Assembly (NCBI GenBank): GCA_012845835.1 | Contig: JABAKD010000019.1 | Span: 12,603,344-12,667,343 of the forward strand | DNA: 64,000 bases | DNA from: Undaria pinnatifida | Taxonomy: Eukaryota > Sar > Phaeophyceae > Laminariales > Alariaceae | Reading direction: 5' to 3' | In this document: positions 13,301 through 26,900 of the stretch, one piece after another | Layout of the letters: each line of letters begins with the position of its first letter | Position numbering within the stretch: position 1 is the stretch's first letter | The notes under the pieces: model-generated | The model's database searches: none | Seen by the model: only the letters and a program-made list of their open reading frames with translations | What the model was told of the DNA's origin: nothing | Made by a program: the position numbers and the translations under genes

Positions 13301-14328
13301 CGAAGGCTCGGAAGGCTGCGGCCATGCCCGGAACGGCCGCTAGGTTCTCGTAGCTCCACTTGGGTCGTTGAGGGGTGCTTAATTCGCTCCCCGATGCAGC
13401 AGACTGGCATATTTGGCTGTCCAGCTGGCTGTCCAGCTCGGTAATTTCTGAGAGAACACCCCTTTTCGATGCCCTACGAGGCGTTTTTTTGGCGGTGGAA
13501 ATCGGGGGGTGGGTGGGCGGATAGGGTTGGGTGGGGGGGGGGGGGGGGGGGGGGGGGGTACGTCGGTGGTTGGGCGGTTGGGTGGGTGGGCGGGTGAATG
13601 GGTTACGGGGGTAGTTGAATTAACACACGACACATAAGGGGAAGAATGATGAGCTTAAGCAAAACACGTTCCGGTACACCGGAGGTTTAAAAAAAAAGAA
13701 AACAGAAAAACAAAAAGACTACACGACGCGAGTATGATCCACAGGGTAGTGTACGCGGCTACGGTTGACGATTGCATCCTTTACCTTAGAGTGCGCTTCC
13801 TTCTTTGCGCGTGGGCTCGGGCGAGCGTACGGTTTGACTTGGACATGGGCTCGTACGCCAGCCGCCGAAGAGGATCGATGACACTGTCGATGAGCAGAGC
13901 ACGGGGCGGCAAGCGGGGGGGGGGGGACGGAGGGGGGAGGGGGAAGGGGGGAGGGAGGGGAGGGAGGGGAGGGGGGAGGGAGGGGAGGGGGGAGGGGGGG
14001 GAAAGGGGAGGGGGGGGAGGGGGGAAGGGGGGAGAGGGGGGAGGAGGGGGGAAGGGGGGAGAGGGGGGAGGAGGGGGGAAGGGGGAGGGGAGAGGGGGGG
14101 GGAAGGGGGAGGGAGGGGGTGGGGGGGGGGGGGGGGGGGTAGGCTCGTCAAGGGTTCGCCGTTTTGCCACTGAGGGGGAGGGGGGGGGGGGGGCAAGACG
14201 CGGAGGGGGTAGGCGCGATGTGGGTTTGCATTTTACTACCCACGCGCATTTTACTGTTTTCCTGTGTTTTAGTCCAAAGCATCACGGCTAGTGCACCCTG
14301 ACCTAGCCAACCAACAACAACCACAACC

Positions 14329-14405
<77 letters not shown>

Positions 14406-14937
14406 CGCAACCGCAACCGCAACCGCAACCGCAACCGCATCCGCATCCGCAACCGCAACCGCAACCGCAACCGCAACCACAACCGCAACCGCAACCGCCA
14501 CCGCAACCGCAACCGCAACCGCAACCGCAACCGCAACCGCAACCGCAACCGCTACCGCAACCGCAACCGCAACCGCAACCGCAACCGCAACCGCAACCGC
14601 AACCGCAACCGCAACCGCAACCGCAACCGCAACCGCAACCGCAACCGCAACCGCAACCGCAACCGCAACCGCAACCGCAACCGCAACCGCAACCGCAACC
14701 GCAACCGCAACCGCAACCGCAACCACAACCACAACCACAACCACAACCACAACCACAACCACAACCACAACCACAACCACAACCACAACCACAACCACAA
14801 CCACAACCACAACCACAACCACAACCACAACCACAACCACAACCACAACCACAACCACAACCACAACAACAACAACCACAACCACAACCACAACCACAAC
14901 CACAACCACAACCACAACCACAACCACAACGACAACG

Positions 14938-14970
<33 letters not shown>

Positions 14971-17900
14971 GCTGTCTCACGTAATGCTGAACATGACGAC
15001 CGCCGCCACAAACACGGTGTTCTCCTGGTTTATCCAGTACGATTCTTTCTCGCCCCCGTATTTATTCGTTATCGCGTTTCCGCCTGACATTTGGCCATTC
15101 GGGGGAGGGAGGGCGGGAGGAAGGGGGGAAGGGGGGGGGGGAGGGGGAGGGCGGTAGGGGGTAGTTGTACTCATTTCGGGACGTTTAATTATCGTACCAC
15201 GCATTGCCGTTGTTCGTAGGACCATGGTCGAATGGACACGCATGAAAAACCCGGCACGCAAGACTGGAAATGAACCTCTAATTTTGTGCGCCATCGAAAA
15301 CTGGAGACTCACCTCGCTCGTAAGGGCCTGGATTAACGTTTTCGCAAAACAAAAAAAAAAAAGATTTGATAAATGTAAAATCTATTTTGTAATGGGTTGG
15401 TCTACAGGTTGGTTCTCACCTATCCCCCCCCAAATCTACTCCCCCGGCGAAAGTCCACGCCGTTTTTTTGATTCAGACCGTGAAATGCTGCACACGTCTT
15501 CTATGCGCTATTGCGAAGACCTCACCTGTCGTTTTTTTGTTTTTTATTGTTTTTGGGTCTGATTTTTTGTCAGTTTTGAGATTTTTTTTCAGATGTGGCC
15601 CACCTTAGACCAAAAAATTTCGGCGAAAAAAAAAGAATAAAAAAAAAAAAAAACGGACGTCTTGCCTCGGGATGAGCATGTAGAACACGTGCAAAATTGC
15701 AGGGACTATCTCTCAAAATCGGCGTGGACAGTTGGACCTTTGTGCGTAAACATGAGTAAGGTACGTTATTTCCTTCAAATTACTTGGTTTCAGTGTATGA
15801 TCCAGTTTTTTCGCTTGATTCTGCTTAATGTTGAACACAGGCAGGTTTGACCTTCGATTTTATTCACGGAAAAAATTCTACAGACATGCCTTGGAGTTCG
15901 CACCTCCAACCGGTTCGTACCAAATGCGGCGCGTTTTTTTTTTTTCTCTCGCCTCCGCTTGGAAAAGGCCTGAATATTATTGAAGAATATGAAGGCCTGT
16001 CATTGGTCGATGCGAGGTTTGCTCCTAGAGACAGCCCGAGGCCGTTGAAAAAAAAAAAAAATGGTCATCGGTCGTGGGGGGGCTAGAATGATACGAAATA
16101 TTAACTATTTTGACTAGATATTGCGAGCGGCATTCGCCGGGGGAGAGAATGTGTTTTTTATTACGTGAACCAGCCTGTAATAAAAATATAATATTTTGAA
16201 GAAAAAAAAATGAAAAAACATGCACTTAAGCTGTGAGATCGACCAAAACCTCTTTTCTTTACCATACCTCAGCTTTTGCAAGCTGCGTGTGATACTTCGA
16301 TCGAGCGTGTTACGGGGTGGTATTACCCTCGTGAAAGATATTGTGCACCTGCACTCAAGAAAATGATTTCGGCATTTATGAAATTGCATTTAGACCAAAA
16401 AAGCAACAAGCCCTAAAATACTTATTTCGTTTTGAAACCGTCATATCCAGTTTGGGAGTTTACCCAACTTGGCGTGGCGTGTGCATGGTGGGACAACACA
16501 CCCGGCGCAGCCTGGAGCGACTTTTTGTTTTTGCGCGGACGACCATCATCGAGGCTACAAAACACGAACCCCAACGAGATGCGACCAGGGCAATAGCCAC
16601 GCCCACGCTTTCTGACCGTAGCACATCGTAACCCGGCGGTGGCGCTTCAGACGAGATCATGGCGGCCGCGAGCCCAAATTTTCAACCAGCTCGATCGGCC
16701 AAGCCGCACAAAAACCGACCCAACAAATCAAAAGCTTTGTATTATTTAGATAGCTCCATCGCCGTCGCTGCTCCGCGCGAGGCATTTTGGGGTTCCCTCT
16801 GCCCACCCAAGAGACCCTGGAAGTGATAGGTTCCAAGACTGGGCTGCTGGACACAAATGCAGGCTGGCGGCGGCGCCGCGCACGCCCCGACGACGCAAGC
16901 CGTCGCTCTCGTCTAATACCGTCGGTGTTCGTCAGGAGGGCATTTTGTGTGGGTTGCTGCGATGTTCTGAGCCATCTACAGATTTAACGAAGAATGCGCC
17001 CTTTCTTGGATAGGAAGCAGATCAGTTTCTTTCGCCCAAGGAAATTCCAATTTAGAAAATATTTTTCCAAATTCAAAGCGGTTTTGTTTTGTAATCGTTA
17101 ATCCAGGCCCTAAAGATAAGAGCTGACAGATCTCGGCATCCGTCCGCTCACAATTTTCGCCATAATCGGCGACGTGTTTCTTTTCTGTTCTGCCCCCCAC
17201 TTCATTATTTCGTACTGCAACCCTACAAGGTGTGTAAGTGCTCGGCTATTTTGGAATTTTGTGTCCATCCCATCAAATCATCTTCGTACGTTTTTCAGTC
17301 TCCCTCCCTTTTCGCACCTCAGATCCGGCTAAAAATAACGGGGCCTCTTCCCCCCCCAACACTAAGGAGCAGGCCCTCCGTACTCCCCCTTCCCTCAATA
17401 CGGCACGTCGTGCTTGGCGCACGCGATGTCTTCCTGGTCGGTGAATACCCGACGTGCTCCGTTCTGGCGTGGGAACGTCTATGGTCATACGACCACGGCC
17501 ACTCATGAAATGAGCGCACCCCCCACTTCCCTCAACGCGGGGCATGCCTTTCATTTTTACATAGGCATGGGCTCCGTGGTTTCTACTCTAATCGACTCCC
17601 CTACCCCCCGCCCCCTACGGCGTAAGCTTCGGTTTTGTCGCGAGGGTTCAACAATTTTTTCCCTCGTTGACTCCCCCCCCACCGCCCACTCCCGCAAAAA
17701 ATGCCTTCAATTTCATCGCGAGAAAGGTTTAGCGATTCTTCCCTTCCCTTCGTAGTCGACTCGCCTCTTCTTCCTCCACAACGGTGCTTGCCTTCGCTTT
17801 TACTGCGAGAAGTACGTACATCCCTTGTCGGCTCCACCCCCCCCCCCCCCCCCCCCCCCCCCCCAACCTCCGCCCACAGCGGCGCATGCCTCCACTTTTA

Positions 17901-20900
17901 CCGCAGCAAAGGTTCAGTATTTTCAAAAGGGTTAGTTCGGTTCAGCAGGGTATGTACTGTAGGGTACCCGGGTACCACATGTGATCGATACTGGTCATGC
18001 AGAAGCAGGCGGGGGGCAATAGTGCCGGTTGAACAGAACCACTTCCCTCTATAGTGCCGGTGAGATCGCTTGGCACGACTGGATTTCTCTACAGTATATG
18101 TCGTAACTATATTTCCAACAGCGCTGGTGCCCTGAATAGTGCCGGTATATTGGGCTGGCACGTACCGGCAATATTTGGAAAGCTCACTATATACTCGGGT
18201 ATGTGCCCGGGTACCCGCAGAGTGCTTGCCCTACTGCACATACCCTTGTTATTTTATATTTTTCTCTCATCGACTCGGGTATGGGGTCTTACCAGTCTGG
18301 AAGATCTGCAGGATAGTAGCAACGAACAGCTCCGTCCTGATCTTGAACAGATCGTCCACATGCCTGCCGAAAATCCATCACAGGTCGGATCGTGGACGCA
18401 AACGATGGTGTGTGCCGTGGTAGAAACGCCAAACAGGTTGGATCGCTGATGACAAGCTATTCTCGAAACGATGTTGATTGCAATGCGTGTTCGTTAGGGC
18501 TGAGAGATGGCTAATTACAGTTAATTGATCGCGGACCATTCACGGAGTTCCGAGCCTTTGCACCAAGGCTGGTGAGTTCGTGGCTTCGACCTTTTGTCCG
18601 TCACCTGGGTTTTGTCAGTCAGCTCGAGAAGACAAATATACACTCCAAGGGGTGCATGTAAGCCATGCGCCCCTGCCCCAAGTGTCGTACTTTATACACA
18701 CACCCTGATCCCACCCGCTGTGATTTCCGGGCAGGGTTAGGGGTTAGGCTTACGGTCGGATAGACCTGGTACCAGGTATATCGGTATACTACTAGTAGGG
18801 TATAAAGTAGGGGTGCATGCGGCTTGTATACACCGCTAGGAGCGCGTACAATCTTATGGTCAGCTGGGTTTTGCTTCGCCATTCAGCTATTACGGACGGA
18901 CGACCATACTAATCAAAACCCACGGCAAACACAAAAACCCTATACATTCCCCTACTTTTGCTAGCCATGATTGGGTTCTGACTACTATGCTCCCCGGAAA
19001 ACAAAACTAGCCGTGAAGCCCAGGCAACCCGCAGCCCTGTAGAATACACGGTTCCTCCCGTGTTTGTTACATACAAAACACGGGAGGACGGGGCCCTCCC
19101 GTTTCGCCCGATACAGTAGAAGGTGGGGCAAAACTCAGACCTTCCGAAACGTACATTTTTAGGGGCAAATATATCACCACAATATCTCACCACGTGGCGG
19201 AGTTGCTCAAGTTCTGTGAACTTGCCGTGCTTTTCGACCTTCGAAAAGGTAGAATATTATAACCTCCAAAAGGTTGCCGCTTGGAATTTTCCTTGCGTTT
19301 TCTGCGGATTCTTGCGTCAAGTTCGGCAATCCAGAAGGTGCTCGAAAGGTCTGCCTTCCGCCCACGTACTAAGGTCGACGAAACAAAGGGTGCCCCGTCC
19401 ACCCACGTACCGGATGTGGCTGGTTGCACCACATACATGTAAGCTTTGGGTGGCCTGGGAACCACGTGCACAAAAGCACTGTTTGCCCACCCATTGCCGA
19501 ATGCGAACCTTCGGCCGCTTAGCGTTCACGGGGGGATACAGAGGGAACACATGACGAACTAAAACAGACTATTCCAGGATCAGCCACACGAACCAACGCG
19601 CACGGGGCTGCTAGGTTCGCGAGTGCTGCCCTTAATTGCGGGCTCCAATGCAAGGAGCAGCAGCGCGACAGAGGCATCGCATCAACTATTCGTTGGTTGC
19701 GCGCTCACTTTTTGTTTTTCGCTCATCCCTTCTATCATCTTCCCATTTTTTTCCTTCTCCTTCTTCCTCCCTATTAATAGTCGTAACACACAGGATTTTC
19801 TTCCCCTCTCCACACCAAAGTACGCGCGTTCATTTTTATGGCGAGAAGACTCCAGTCCTTTCTTCCCCCGTCGACTCCCATCGAATTGCGTCACTATAAA
19901 CGCATGCGATAGGACCGCACTTCTCACTTGTTTCATCGCTATCAACGGTCTCCCAAACGGTTAATAATCGCGTGCAGCAGCGCTTGCTCACTCATCCGAC
20001 CCGCTTGGAAGCCGTTGGCCGGTTAGGATCCGCGTGCACAAGATCAGCGTTGTTTGCTCACCAGACGATGGGGATAAATATGACGGTAGCGATGAGCAGC
20101 AGAACCTGGCAGAGGACCAATTGGTCCTTCTGGTCGGCAGCGAATTTCCTGGCAACACGCGAGAAAAAAAAAAAAAACAGAAAAAAGCGCAGCGAAGACG
20201 TTCCGATATGGATGTCCAAACGGGCAGACACGCCGACTGTCAGACGTAGCTTCTGCCTTACCATTTGATTTGTTATTTTTCGTTTGCTTTTCCGACCGTG
20301 TGCAGTGCGTTATTTGTTCCAATGCGCATACAACGAAAAATCGCGCGTCCTCTGTCGGCGGTACGTACCGCTAAAAGCTGACACGATGAGAGGCATCCCT
20401 CTATACGAGTGCGGTAGGAGTTGCACTCTCTGGGCGGGATGTTTTTGACCTCTACACGAGCGCCGTTGAGCTCTAAAAAAAGTGTGGAACTATCAGTTGG
20501 TGTGATAACTTTCACGAGTAAATTTGTTTTAGGACTAGATCATAGAAACGTTGGTCGGGTTGCGGGAACCAACGTCTTCGAAGTTATGCTTTGGGTGAGA
20601 TGTTCACCTCCTCGAGCAAGGAGCCCAGAAACTTCCGCTGCGCTCCTACCCAGCGCGGGATGACTCAATACACCGCACACTGCCACCCAAACTCCTTCGC
20701 CCTTGCGTGTACACACTTGAAGGCGCATGTATGTGTGCCTCCCCTTGTGTTAATGACGATGACGATGGTCCGCGATTGATCTCATTTCCCCGAAAGCTAC
20801 TACTGTACCCCGTTGCCACAAAAAAGTCTAAGATGTTCAAACGATCACATTCACTGCAAGTCTTCCAGGTGCGCTGACGTACATGGCAAAGCGACCCACT

Positions 20901-23900
20901 ACATACACTGCCTAGTCACACCTGCCCGAAGGAGGTTCGTTAACGAAGCTACCCGCCTCAGTGCGCACTTACATCCCCGCCAAGGAAAACAGCTAACGAA
21001 GCAATCCTCTACGTTGCATGCTCACAACGGCGCAAAGTAGAATCGTCAACGAAGTAATCCGCTGCAGTGCGTACTCACAGCAGCGCAGAGTAGAATCGTC
21101 ATCCAAGTAATCCGCTAAAGTGCGTACTCACAGCTGCGCGTAGGGGCCTGTGATGCAGTCCATCTTGTACAACGGAATCGATGTGGACGCGAGGCCGATA
21201 GTAACGCTCATGCCCACCAGCAGACGTTCCTGCACAAGGGGTGTGGTAACGGAAGGGGTGTGATAACGGAAGGTGTGAGATAACGGAAGGGGTGTGGTAG
21301 GGAGGGGGGGGGTTGCAGGGGGAGGGGTGTGGTAGGCGAAGGGGTACGGTAGGGAAAGGAGTGTGATAGGGGAAGGGGTACGGTAGGGAAAGGAGTGTGA
21401 TAGGGGAAGGGTTGTGGTAGGAAGAGGGGTGCGGGAGGGGAAGGCGTGTGGCAGGGGAAGGGGTGTGGTAGGGGAAGGGGTGTGGTAGGGGCAAGGGTGT
21501 GGTAGAAGAAGGGGTATGGTAGGGGAACAGGTTCGAGAGGGAGGTGGGTGTAGTAGGGTAAGGGGTGTGGTAGGGGAAGGGGTGTGGTAGTGGAAGGGGT
21601 GTGGTAGTGGAAGGGGTGTGGTAGGGGAAGGAGTGTGGTAGGGGAATGGGTGTGCTGGGGGAAGGGGTGTGGTAGGGGAAGGGGTGTGGTAAGGGGACGG
21701 GTGTGGTAAGGGAAAAGGTGTGGTAGGGGACGGGGTGTGGTAGCGGAAGGGGTATGGTAGGGGAAAGGGTGTGGTACGCCAACGGGTGTGATACAGGAAG
21801 GGGTATGGTAGGGGAAGGGGTGTGGTTGGCTAACGGGTGTGGTAGAGGAAAGGGTGCGATAGGGGAAGAAGGGGTGTGAGACTGGGCGTCATCATGGAGG
21901 GGGGGCGGAGGAGGACGCGGTAGAGGGGAGCCGAATACGGTTAACTTGGGATTTATCTCGTGGCTTCCTCTCAACACGGGCGTTGTCAAGAGCGCCGACT
22001 CCTGCTACAATTACTGCTGCTGCTGCTACTACTACTACTATGGCTGCTGCTACTAGTGATACTATCGCTAGTACTGTTGCTACTACTTCTTCAACAAATT
22101 TACTCCTGCTACTAATATTGCTCTACTATGGGCACTACTGCTATTAATATTACTATATTAAAACTACTGCCATCCGCGCGTGTAATCTCCAAATTATCAG
22201 GCGAGGGTCGTTCCTGCCAAACGCACTACATGTCAACCTCCGCCCACATCACTTACTTCGTTTGGCGTGCGAAGCAACCAAATACAAATTTAAAACGTTT
22301 TTTGACACATTTATCGGAAAGTTAGATTGGTATATATATGAAGTGTTTATTCGAAGCTAAACAATATTCCCCTGTCAGCAAATAAACGCTTCGCATCTCC
22401 ATTCCATCTCGTCATTTTCCGTTGGCGCATTACAGAACACAACCGTAGCACCTTACGCTTGCATAAATACAGCAGCAAACTAATATATAACCATGTTATG
22501 TTGTTCCTACATAAACCAACCATGGCAATGTTTTCCCCGTCGATTGTTATTCAATCCCGGCGGGTCAACCATCAACCGTCAACAAATCATTACAGTCGGG
22601 GTCCCGATATAGTGCGGGTTATATAGTGCGGGTGCCCGCTATAGTGCGGGTGAAATCGCTTGGCACAACTTGGACCCCTCTATAGTGCGGCTGCCGCACT
22701 ATTCGGGGCACCCCTTTATAGTACGGGTTTGATCCCTTTTCAGACCTTCTATCGTGCTAATTCTGACGTCACCCCGCTCTGGGTGCGGCCAAACCCACAC
22801 AAATTCTCGACGCACATGCATCGAAGCCATCGCGCCAGGCTGACGTCAGGGCGTACTTTGGCAGCGCAGAGTAATGAGCCGTTTTGCCGCATAGTGTCTT
22901 CTTTTTTTTTTCTTCTTTTTTTGGAATCGAATGAATGCATGGGGTGTCTGCAGTATAGTACACGTGTGGAATGTGGGTTATTTAATTGCGGATTTTCGCC
23001 GTTTTTTTCTTTCTTCGTGCGTCACCCCACCCAGCCCCACGTAAGCGTTGTAAAGACGTTTTGTGAAAGAAGCTGAGAAGAAGTGTCCTTCCTTTCTTAT
23101 GTCGTCTCTGTTTTTGAAGTGCTCCCCCTTCGCTTCTCACATGCGTGGGTGGGTATAGGCGGGAGTTCTGAGCTGTTGCGAAAGTTGATTTTCAAAGGTG
23201 TTCCTCGGTCGTGTGTGCCAGCGTGTTCCATTGTCTACGTGAAGCGCTTGGCTTCTAAATGCTATCCTCTCAATAATTTATATTTATTGTAGGGTATTCA
23301 ACGTACAATGGATTGGAGCAACAGCACGGGCTGAGACACAGCTTCGCACGCAGCATGCTCTCGCCATGCGAATGTCACGGTGTATGCTGTGATCTGTTCT
23401 ACGATGGACGGACGTGGTTTCACCTCTGCGCTGTGTGTTCTACTCTCACCCGTGAACGACCGCAGGCGTCTACACCCTACTGCAAAGGCCACATCTTACT
23501 CTGTCCATGCAGCACAGTACTTTACCCTAGTGAATTCGCGAACAGTGCGGAAAGGCGCACTATTCAGGGTTCTACAGGACCCGATTAGTGCACATTCCCG
23601 CACTATTCAGGTCCGAAATCATATAGTGCGGGTGCCCACTATAGTGCGGGTATTTTGGCTTGGCACATACCCGCACTATTGCGGGACCCCGACTGTACCC
23701 ACCGCTGCCATCCATGGGCCAACGTACTCAGTGGATAATATTTTCAGCAGCGCTGACTTGCGTGCGGACAATAACAGTACGGAACACTGTTAAGGTTTTA
23801 GTCTAGTTGTCGGGCTACTGGTACAAGACCTTTTTTTTTCTTCATCCCATTTATTGTCCTCGCATTACGCTCGCGCTCCATCCCAATTGTACCTCAGATC

Positions 23901-26900
23901 CGGGGTCACATAGCGGGCCCTCCCCCCCCGTCCCCACTACGGTACGTGCCTTCTTTTTATTTTTTATCGCGAGAAGTATTCAGCATTTTCTCCCCTCGTC
24001 GACCGTCGACTTGCGTCGAATTGTAATTGTTCTTGCTCACGCTGCTAGGCGCTCTCAGCAGTTGATCCTTGTTTGCAAATAAAAATCACCGCCCTAGGTA
24101 CCATATCTATCTGCAGATAGCACGTGGGGAGTGGCGACTTCCTTACAGGCCTGACCGTAGCACAGAGTACGCCGTAATATTGATAAACGCCGCTACCTTC
24201 GCGATCAAACTGGTTTTGGATACCGTCCCAGTTCAAACCCCAACACACACACTCCCGCTATCGCTTGTCCTGGCCCCAAGGGCTGATTGATCACTGATGA
24301 TAGCGTGCGATAGGAGCAACCACAAACATCGACACAAGAAAAATATGGTAGAATGGTCGTAGGCTCGCCCCAGTGATCCATTAATAGTGGTTGCCCTCGA
24401 ATGCTACTACAACACGTACATACTTGGTTCTAGAGTTCACACCCCACGTCGGTCGGACTAAAAAAGGAATCAACTGCTGAGAGCGCCTAGCATCGTGGGC
24501 AGGCGCAATTCAATGCGAGTCGGAAGAAAGGACTGAAGTCTTCTTCACGACAAAAATGAAGGCACATATCTTAAGGGGGAGGGGGGGAGAAGAGTCTGCT
24601 TAGTGATCCCGGATCTAAAAGTTGCGTCTGGGGAGGGCGAAAGAGAAGCAGTTCAATGCGAGTTGGAAGAAAGGACTGAAGTCCTCTTCACGACAAAAAT
24701 AAAGGCACATACCTTAAGGGGGAGGGGGGGAAAAGAGTCTGCTTGGTGATCCCGGATCTAAGTTACGTCTGGGGAGGGCGAAAGAGAAAGAGAAAGTAGG
24801 TGCCAAGACAATAGATGGGACGAGCAAAACAAGAGAAACAAAAAGAAGGGCCCACGCTATATGACACAGCGGGATGTATAGTATGAGCGTACGCACCCGG
24901 CGCGTTGCTTTTTTCTTCACGTTTCCAACTGCCCGCAAAAACCAAAGCACAAGAGTAGACTAGTTTAAATGTTTTTTATGTTTACAAAAACAAACAAAAG
25001 TACGCCTCAGCCGTGAGATCACGGCTTGGATTTCGCCGGAGCTCTCTTCTTTGCAAGCTGCGTGCGATACTTCGACCGAGCGTGCTTAAGGCGTGGGGTG
25101 CGCATGGCCGAAAAAACGCTGTTATGTAGTTTTCCATATCTCAAGGCTTGCCGTTGTGTTATTCGCAACCGGTACGCAGACGTTTACTTTTATTTTCCTC
25201 CAGTTGTTTGCCACTATGTTGGTTTACGCTTTTCACATTATGTGACAAAGCCGCACTCATGACCGAAAGCTCAGTCTATTATTTCTCGGGATAAAACCTG
25301 TCGGGTCCTTCCCTCCCCCCCACCCCCTCCCTCCCGCCCTCCGAGACTTGCCCCCACGCCCTCCGGGCCTCGTCCTCCCGCCCTTCGCGCTTCGCCTCCC
25401 CGCCCTCCCCTGAGCCTTACCAGGTACCAGATGATATATACTGGTATATAGGATGAAAAACCAGGACGGACGCTGGGTGCGTTGATGATGTCGCTGTGTA
25501 GCTGGGTGCGTTGATGATGTCGTTGTGTTGAAAGGAACGAACGGTCTAATGCGTGAAGACAACACACACTCCCTTGGTTTTGTTATTTCTGGGAATATTT
25601 CTCGCCTTGGACAGATGATCTGTTAATAGATGGATAATCTAGATGATCTATAATATATCATCTACAATATATCTTGTACCTGCCATTCCGAGACGTTACG
25701 CTGGATCTGTATCTATCGAGCACAGATCCAACCCAGGAAACGTGTGCTAGATCATGCAGATCGTACGACTGCCACAGGGTAGCTCGAGCTCAGATCATAC
25801 AGATATTATTGTGGACGATCGAGATCATCAAGTAGGGGATCAGTCTGGGAAATTTCTCGCCTCGGACAGATCATGATCTACATAGATCATATAGATCATC
25901 TAGATAATCTACAGTACATCCTGTACCTGCCATTACGAGACATTACGCTGAATCTGCATCTATTGAGTACAGATCCAACCCAGGAAGAATGTGCTACATC
26001 ATACAGATAGTGCGGCTCCCACCCGGTAACATGAGCTAAGACCATACAGATATTTTCCAGAAAGATCTAGATCATCAGGTAAGGGATCAGTGATCTGCTG
26101 TCCGAGGTGTTGAACGTTTTGTGAGCGATCTGTGGGAACGCTTACAATTGATCGACCCCAAAACTCATGCTGCACACTAGCCGTCGGATGGCCAACATGA
26201 CAACAACAACAACAAAACAAAAACTCCCCAGCGTTCGCTTTGTTTTCTTTTTTGGGGGCTTCCCATCCACCACATTTCAAGAACAAAACCATCCATCCAG
26301 CTTTTTCGGTTTTTGGTTTCCATTTTCCAGCTTCCCACTCACCGACATGAGCCACGGCAGCTTTCTCTTGTACTTCGGGCAATACGCCAACCCCAGCCGG
26401 ACAATGCGCCCCCAAAAAGAAATAAAAAAGGTGAAAACGAAAAAATAGAAAGACTAAAAGGCGAAAAAACGTCGGGGATGGGGAAGGGGGGGGGGGGGGT
26501 GGGGGCGGGGGCGGGAGCGGGGGGCGGGGAGGAGTAGATGGGGTTCAAAGCGAGATCAGGCGTCACACAACACGCCTGGCGGAATGATGAACCCCGTAAA
26601 AAAATTCGGTGTTATTCAGCGCTGAACTACCGTTATGCGGACAAGACACCTGAAAATAGACTACCAATAGGATAGCGTTATTAATAGGAGTAGGATGGAA
26701 CCCAACCCGGATAATGCGGTCCCAGAAAGAAACGCAAAAAAAAAAAGTAAAAGCGAAAAAATTAAGCGCCGAAAAACAAAATAGAACGGGGGGGGGGGGG
26801 GGGGGGGGGGGTGTACTCAGTTTGTGCATGGCCGTCGTCGGATGGCCATAGACCCTCGCATCCCTACTATGCCGGGACGGAGCACGTCGGGTAATCACCA

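Noticed and set aside
14240-14305. Short TM-like stretch (GALAVMLWTKTQENSK)
   Set aside because: No acceptor/donor pair in the required phase between the exons at 14981 and 13883, which fit each other directly.
13781-15157. Long frames giving poly-Pro, poly-Gly, poly-Gln/Pro and poly-Val/Ala
   Set aside because: They are translations of G/A tracts and CAACCG satellites; open in several frames at once and lying in introns of the 7TM-RGS gene.
20355-20475. Possible exon with good acceptor (TTTTTTTAG) and donor (GCG/GTACGT) on the minus strand
   Set aside because: Its phase 0 end does not fit the phase 2 start of the next exon at 20148, while the exon at 21132 does. It would break the frame.
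25419-25475. Possible exon ending CTG/GTAAGG with YIPVYIIWYL
   Set aside because: Phases do not fit between neighbouring exons, and the end lies in the recurring ACCAGGTAC motif, so it is more likely repeat sequence.
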